From an uncultured Collinsella sp. (GTDB lineage Bacteria > Actinomycetota > Coriobacteriia > Coriobacteriales > Coriobacteriaceae): 16,116 bases of DNA. Each line of letters begins with the position of its first letter. The stretch's first letter is position 1. The notes beneath the pieces are model-generated. The model ran no database searches, was not told the origin of the DNA, and saw only the letters and a list, made by a program, of their open reading frames with translations. This document shows, in pieces, positions 12,402 through 16,116 of this stretch. The translations under genes were made by a program, and so were the position numbers. The stretch spans positions 1 through 16,116 of the forward strand of contig UQMV01000044.1 of assembly GCA_900542315.1 (NCBI GenBank), in the 5' to 3' direction.

Positions 12402-13106
12402 ATGCCCTATTACTATGGATACGGCTTTGGTATCGACCCGCTGTACCTACTGGTTGTTCTTGTCTGCACGGTACTTGGCCTTGCCGCACAGAGCTATATC
12501 AACTCGACGTACAAGACGTGGTCCAAGGTACGCTCGGACGGCGACACGGGTGCTACGGTCGCTCGCCGCATGCTCGATGCCAACGGTTGCAACGCCGTGG
12601 GCATCAAGGGCGTTGCCGGCGAGCTCACCGACCATTACAACCCTCAGGATAACAATCTGTATCTCTCGGATGCCAACCGTTCGGGCGGGTCGGTCGCAAG
12701 CGTCGCCGTCGCCTGCCACGAGGCGGGCCATGCCGCTCAGCGCCAAAGTGGCTATGCCATGATGAAGGTGCGTACCGCCCTCGTGCCGGTCGTCAACTTT
12801 ACTCAGAATACCTGGACGATCGTGCTGCTCATGGGCCTGTTCATGAACATCGCGGGACTCACGACCCTCGCACTGATCTTCTTTTCGTTTAGCGTACTGT
12901 TCCAGCTCGTTACGCTGCCGGTCGAGATTGACGCCAGCCGCCGCGCTGTGGCCTACATTGAGCAGTCGGGCATGAGCTCCAAGCAGGTCAACGGTGCCAA
13001 GAAGGTGCTGACGGCGGCCGCTCTTACCTACGTGGCGGCGGCGCTCACCTCGATTATTCAGCTGCTCTACCTTATGGCTCGCTACAACAGAAACTCCAAC
13101 CGATAA
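12402..13106 (+). CDS. Membrane zinc metallopeptidase, YugP family
   Basis: A 234-residue membrane protein with GGAGG 7 nt before ATG 12402. A Tyr/Gly-rich N-terminus (MPYYYGYGFGIDP) leads to a membrane segment (13-29). The active site is ACHEAGHAAQ (104-113), an HExxH zinc motif with H106, E107 and H110. ELTDHYNPQDNNLYLSD (74-90) just before it is typical of the family (Pfam Zn_peptidase_2, YugP-like). Two hydrophobic segments at about 137-170 and one near 205-228 follow; PVEIDASRRA at about 182-191 probably provides the third zinc ligand (E). These are intramembrane or membrane-bound proteases of unknown substrate. It is flanked by a structured repeat upstream and a GC hairpin downstream, and seems to be a single-gene unit. 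Confidence 0.93.
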   Translation: MPYYYGYGFGIDPLYLLVVLVCTVLGLAAQSYINSTYKTWSKVRSDGDTGATVARRMLDANGCNAVGIKGVAGELTDHYNPQDNNLYLSDANRSGGSVASVAVACHEAGHAAQRQSGYAMMKVRTALVPVVNFTQNTWTIVLLMGLFMNIAGLTTLALIFFSFSVLFQLVTLPVEIDASRRAVAYIEQSGMSSKQVNGAKKVLTAAALTYVAAALTSIIQLLYLMARYNRNSNR

Positions 13107-13122
13107 GAACTTGGGCTGACAG

Positions 13123-13152
13123 GCGCCGCGGGGATTTGTGTCCCCGCGGCGC
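13123..13152 (+). terminator. GC-rich hairpin between zinc peptidase and xseA
   Basis: GCGCCGCGGGGA (13123-13134) and TCCCCGCGGCGC (13141-13152) form a perfect 12-bp stem with loop TTTGTG. No U tract follows. It likely weakens or ends peptidase transcription; TACTAT at 13155-13160 just after it may be the -10 of xseA. Confidence 0.55.
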
Positions 13153-13177
13153 TGTACTATGTGTGGGACTTGAATTT

Positions 13178-13200
13178 GCACAGGGCTGGAGCCCGTGTGC
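13178..13200 (+). other. 5'-UTR hairpin of xseA
   Basis: GCACA and GGGC pair with GCCC and TGTGC (one bulged G) around TGGA. The hairpin ends 10 nt before the ribosome binding site of xseA. It may be structural only. Confidence 0.4.
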
Positions 13201-13221
13201 ACAATGACGAAAGGAGGCTGC

Positions 13222-14673
13222 GTGGCAGGCTGGAATCTAACCGGCAATAGTGTTTCTGCCGAGTTCGACGGCTCGGACGAGCAGGAGCGCAAGGAGCTCA
13301 GCGTGAGCCAGGCGGTGGAGATCGCCGCCGGCGCGCTCGATGCGATTCCGCAGCTGAACGTCCTGGGCGAGGTCACCGGCTTTCGTGGCCCCAATGCCCG
13401 AAGCGGCCACTGTTACTTCCAGATCAAGGACGACTCGGCCGCCGTCGACTGCATCATCTGGAAGGGTGCCTATCTTAAGCGCACCTTCGATTTGCGCGAT
13501 GGTATGCAGGTGAGCTTTAAGGGCAGCTTCAATCTCTATAAGCCCACGGGCCGTATGAGCTTTGTCGCCCGTTCGTTCTCGCTGGCGGGGGAGGGCCTGC
13601 TGCGTCAACAGGTGGCACAGTTAGCCGAAAAGCTGCGCCGCGAGGGGCTGATGGACGAGTCCCGCAAACGTCGCATTCCGGTGTTTTGCTCGCGCGTGGC
13701 GGTCGTCACCTCGCTTTCGGGTGCCGTGATCGACGACGTCAAGCGTACGCTGCGCCGTCGAAACCCACTTGTCGAGCTCGTTTGCGTGGGTGCCAAGGTC
13801 CAGGGCGAGGGTGCGCCAGCAGAGCTTATTGAAGGCTTGCGCCGCGCCGCCACCATTACGCCGGCGCCCGATTGCATTTTGCTCGTGCGTGGCGGCGGTT
13901 CCTTCGAGGATCTTATGACCTTTAACGACGAAGAGCTTGCTCGCGCGGTGGCGGCCTGTCCCGTGCCTGTGGTGACCGGTATCGGCCACGAGCCCGATAC
14001 CTCGATCTGCGATATGGTGAGCGACCGTCGCGCCTCCACGCCAACGGCGGCGGCAGAATCCGTGGCACCGGCTATGACAGAGCTGGAGGATGTGCTCGAG
14101 ACGCGCCATCAGCGCCTAGGTGCTGCGATGGCTTCGATGATCGGGTCGGATCAGGTCGATCTGGAGATGCTCGATCAGCGTGGTCGACGTGCCTGGGATA
14201 CCTATACGGCGCGCTTGGGCGATGCGCTCGATGCGGCCGCGTGCCGCCCGTGCCTGAACGATCCAACGTTTATGGTTGAGCGTCGCGAGTCGGAGCTTGC
14301 CCTGACCGCTGACCGCCTGTCGGGCGCCATTGCGCGCTCGGTCGGGGTGTTCCGTTCGAACTATGAGCGCCTGCCCGAGCACTTGGTCGCAAGCACCTCG
14401 GGGCTCGATGGCAAGCACCATGCGCTCACGCTCGCGAGCTCCCGTCTGGAGCATCAAGGGCGCACGATGTTGAGCAAGCCTGCGTCTGACTTAGGCCGTG
14501 CAGCGGCCTCGCTCGACGCCCTGTCGCCGCTCAAGGTGCTCGCCCGTGGTTACTCCATCGCGTACAGCGATGACGGCGTGGCTACGAGTGCTAAGACGTT
14601 TAAGCCTGGTGACGCTATCCGCGTGCGCATGGCGGACGGCAACGTGGCGGCAACCGTCGATGCGGTTGAGTAG
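13222..14673 (+). CDS. xseA: Exodeoxyribonuclease VII large subunit
   Basis: Catalytic subunit of exonuclease VII, which degrades single-stranded DNA from both ends in the cytoplasm. I choose GTG 13222, with AAAGGAGG 5 nt upstream, giving 483 residues; ATG 13204 and GTG 13195 lie in frame but before that site. Residues 26-120 form the N-terminal OB domain (LSVSQAVEI...LGEVTGFRGP...GHCYFQIKD). The catalytic core shows VAVVTSLSGAVIDDV (159-173), ILLVRGGGSFEDL (219-231), FNDEELARAV (234-243) and GIGHEPDTSICDMVSDRRAS (253-272). A long coiled-coil region follows, and the tail LSPLKVLARGYSIAY is characteristic. The first 25 residues are an acidic extension. xseB follows after 42 bp, forming the standard operon. 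Confidence 0.96.
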   Translation: MAGWNLTGNSVSAEFDGSDEQERKELSVSQAVEIAAGALDAIPQLNVLGEVTGFRGPNARSGHCYFQIKDDSAAVDCIIWKGAYLKRTFDLRDGMQVSFKGSFNLYKPTGRMSFVARSFSLAGEGLLRQQVAQLAEKLRREGLMDESRKRRIPVFCSRVAVVTSLSGAVIDDVKRTLRRRNPLVELVCVGAKVQGEGAPAELIEGLRRAATITPAPDCILLVRGGGSFEDLMTFNDEELARAVAACPVPVVTGIGHEPDTSICDMVSDRRASTPTAAAESVAPAMTELEDVLETRHQRLGAAMASMIGSDQVDLEMLDQRGRRAWDTYTARLGDALDAAACRPCLNDPTFMVERRESELALTADRLSGAIARSVGVFRSNYERLPEHLVASTSGLDGKHHALTLASSRLEHQGRTMLSKPASDLGRAAASLDALSPLKVLARGYSIAYSDDGVATSAKTFKPGDAIRVRMADGNVAATVDAVE

Positions 14674-14715
14674 GCCGCGTTTCACAGTGACAGACCTTTA
14701 GGAAAGGAAACAGAT

Positions 14716-14982
14716 ATGGCAGAGAAGACCCCGGTCGAGCAGCTTACGTACAAGCAGGCCTCGCAGGAGCTGGAGCTCATCATCCGCAGCTTGGAGTCGG
14801 GCGACATGGAGCTCGAGGAGTCGCTCGAGAGCTACACCCGCGGCGTCGAGCTTCTTAAGAGCCTGCGTACCCGCCTGACTGATGCCGAGCAGAAGGTCTC
14901 GGTGCTCCTTAAGGACGTCGACGGCAACGACGTGCTCGCCGACGGCGAAGCCGCCAACACCGACGACAACCTCTCGTTCTAA
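14716..14982 (+). CDS. xseB: Exodeoxyribonuclease VII small subunit
   Basis: An 88-residue partner of XseA. The signature LTYKQASQELELIIRSLESG (10-29) and MELEESLESYTRGVELLKSL (31-50) form the two-helix hairpin that binds the XseA coiled coil. The acidic C-terminal tail (about 66-88) is typical. AGGAAAGGA precedes ATG 14716. It lies 42 bp downstream of xseA, as expected for a shared operon. Full length and intact. Confidence 0.95.
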   Translation: MAEKTPVEQLTYKQASQELELIIRSLESGDMELEESLESYTRGVELLKSLRTRLTDAEQKVSVLLKDVDGNDVLADGEAANTDDNLSF

Positions 14983-15002
14983 CCATCTCGCAGTCCACTT
15001 TG

Positions 15003-15114
15003 GGGTAGTCTTTTTGGGACGGGGCTTTTTTGACTACCTCTTGTCGGCTGCCTCGCCGAGCACTTGCGTTTGCGAAAAAGTAGTCAAAAAAGCCCCGTCG
15101 CAAAAAGACTACCC
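15003..15114. repeat. Giant near-perfect inverted repeat (two 35-nt arms, 42-nt loop)
   Basis: The arms 15003-15037 and 15080-15114 are complementary at 34 of 35 positions (the mismatch is at 15017). The arms contain GGGACGGGG flanked by T runs; the loop has its own small CGGC/GCCG stem. It lies between the convergent xseB and MerR genes, so it can act as a bidirectional terminator or transcript-end barrier, but no U tract follows the outer stem. The symmetry and size suggest a palindromic repeat element rather than a simple terminator. Confidence 0.9.
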
Positions 15115-15177
15115 TGGTGGCTTGGCCATTGGAGGTGAATGTTGCTTGCCTTTTGGCGTGTTAGGTGAGTTGAGGCG

Positions 15178-16008
15178 CTATCGCTGGTCGATTTCACCGG
15201 GTTCAACCATTATTTCTAACGTGTGTAAATATTCATCTTGATTGTCAGATATGTATTCGCTTACATACCAGAATTCTAGAAGAGGCCCTGCGGCAATGAG
15301 ATGATTCTGGTCCATGAATTCATTCATTTCCCTCCATATTGTCGGCGTTATTTCTGCAGGTCCGGTGGTTGTCCTGCAAAGATAGTCGCCTTCTGGGAAA
15401 ATCTCGCCCCCTTTATCGTCGATTGATCCGAGTGAAAGCAGCGTCTTCTCTGCTACCAGGCAACCGTCGGCGCTTCTGTGCGATGGGTCAAGGATGAAGC
15501 ATGGAACCGTGTGTATCGAATCGATTTCCATCCCGAGTTCTTTCATGCGCTTAATGGTGGCGTAGGGAATTATGTCGCCGCTTAGCTCATCCTCGCTTAC
15601 GATGACATATCCTCGGGGTCCCTTATGAACCACCCTCGACTGTTTTTCCTCGCGTGCTCTTAACGACATGGATATGTTCTGCATGCAATGCTCGATTTTT
15701 CGGCGCCGTTGCGATAGTTTTGCTATGGCTGCGTCGATGCTATCAAGTTCGTTGCTGAACAGTTCAAAGCTCGTTTCGAGTGAATGGTTATCTAGGAAAG
15801 ATCTGATTTCGCTAAGCGTGTAGTTCATATTGAGCATTGACATGATGATGTTGAGTCTGCCGAAATCGTCCTTCCTGTATTCACGGTAGGCATTCGCCCC
15901 GCGCTTTGGGGCAACTAAACCAATTGCCTCGTAATAGCGAAGAGTGTCTGCGCTTACGCCGTAGAGGCCGGCCGTCTGCTTGATATTAAGGGAAAACTCG
16001 CGTTCCAT
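15178..16008 (-). CDS. MerR-family transcriptional regulator with C-terminal effector-binding domain
   Basis: From ATG 16008 (GGAAGG upstream) the protein has 276 residues; an in-frame upstream start at 16041 lacks such a site. The MerR winged-helix domain is clear at 7-75: IKQTAGLYGVSADTLRYYEA, then IGLVAPKRGANAYREYRKDD. A dimerisation coiled coil spans about 82-118 (LDSIDAAIAKLSQRRRKIEH). The C-terminal half (about 125-276) looks like a GyrI/BmrR-type ligand-binding domain, with GDYLCRTTTGP and PLLEFWYVSEYI. MerR regulators of this build sense small hydrophobic compounds and activate efflux or detoxification genes from promoters with long spacers. The target is unknown and may lie to the right of the window. 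The gene is visibly lower in GC than its neighbours, consistent with acquisition by transfer. Confidence 0.92.
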   Translation of the reverse strand: MEREFSLNIKQTAGLYGVSADTLRYYEAIGLVAPKRGANAYREYRKDDFGRLNIIMSMLNMNYTLSEIRSFLDNHSLETSFELFSNELDSIDAAIAKLSQRRRKIEHCMQNISMSLRAREEKQSRVVHKGPRGYVIVSEDELSGDIIPYATIKRMKELGMEIDSIHTVPCFILDPSHRSADGCLVAEKTLLSLGSIDDKGGEIFPEGDYLCRTTTGPAEITPTIWREMNEFMDQNHLIAAGPLLEFWYVSEYISDNQDEYLHTLEIMVEPGEIDQR

Positions 16009-16066
16009 GTCACACCTTCCGACTGCCCTAGGGCCACTCAAAACCTTGGAGCTATTCTAATTTCAA

Positions 16067-16078
16067 GACTTTAGTCTG
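16067..16078. promoter_or_regulatory. 12-bp palindrome AGACTTTAGTCT upstream of the MerR gene
   Basis: A perfect palindrome about 60 bp upstream of the MerR start; TAGAAT follows on the minus strand (near 16055-16060) as a possible -10. It may be an autoregulatory operator. Short and unproven. Confidence 0.35.
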
Positions 16079-16101
16079 CTGGCCGCGCAGCGGCCAGCTT
16101 T
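16078..16101 (+). terminator. Strong hairpin at the right edge, possible terminator
   Basis: GCTGGCCGC (16078-16086) and GCGGCCAGC (16090-16098) pair perfectly around GCA, followed on the plus strand by TTT only. No gene on the plus strand ends here, so its role depends on sequence outside the window. Confidence 0.4.
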
Positions 16102-16116
16102 AAACCACCCGCTACG

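Overview
The window looks like a chromosomal stretch of a high-GC Gram-positive gut actinobacterium of the class Coriobacteriia, most likely Collinsella or a close relative. This is inferred from GC-rich codon use, strong GGAGG-type ribosome binding sites, a sortase-anchored C69 dipeptidase, a D-aspartate ligase/racemase pair and short palindromic intergenic repeats; there is no rRNA or marker gene to prove it. I recognise no tRNA, rRNA, CRISPR array, prophage or insertion sequence.

Layout. 1-681 (-): N-terminal part of a secreted coiled-coil protein of the CwlO/PcsB type, cut by the window edge, preceded by a cluster of dyad operators. 916-1548 (-): MOSC-domain protein. 1774-3861 (+): ATP-grasp D-aspartate-ligase-like enzyme followed by an aspartate/glutamate racemase, a plausible cassette for a D-Asp cross-bridge in peptidoglycan. 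3868-3957: terminators between convergent units. 3987-7541 (-): an energy-coupling-factor (ECF) transporter operon, read from right to left as a promoter, a 22-residue leader peptide with three consecutive Trp codons, an attenuator terminator, a TrpP-like S component, a fused double ATPase and EcfT. 7665-9605 (-): LPXTG-anchored C69 dipeptidase. 9912-10931 (-): lipid kinase plus a 30-residue membrane miniprotein. 11030-12163 (+): RNase D. 12402-13106 (+): YugP-type membrane zinc peptidase. 13222-14982 (+): xseA-xseB, exonuclease VII. 15178-16008 (-): MerR-family regulator with a C-terminal effector domain, lower in GC than its neighbours.

How the genes work together. The clearest system is the tryptophan uptake operon: the leader peptide would sense charged tRNA-Trp, the hairpin at 7342-7370 would end transcription when Trp is plentiful, and the three structural genes would form a complete dedicated ECF importer. 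A 21-nt leader segment beginning in the third Trp codon is also complementary, at 20 positions, to a segment beyond the terminator, which suggests a more elaborate switch than the classical trp attenuator. Several genes concern the cell envelope (coiled-coil wall protein, D-Asp ligase/racemase, sortase substrate, lipid kinase, membrane protease).

Intergenic regions are unusually rich in long inverted repeats. Two of them, at 6584-6684 and 12212-12309, share a 47-nt core (42 of 47 identical, opposite orientation) but have different outer arms that are complementary in each copy. This looks like a structured, possibly mobile, element family.
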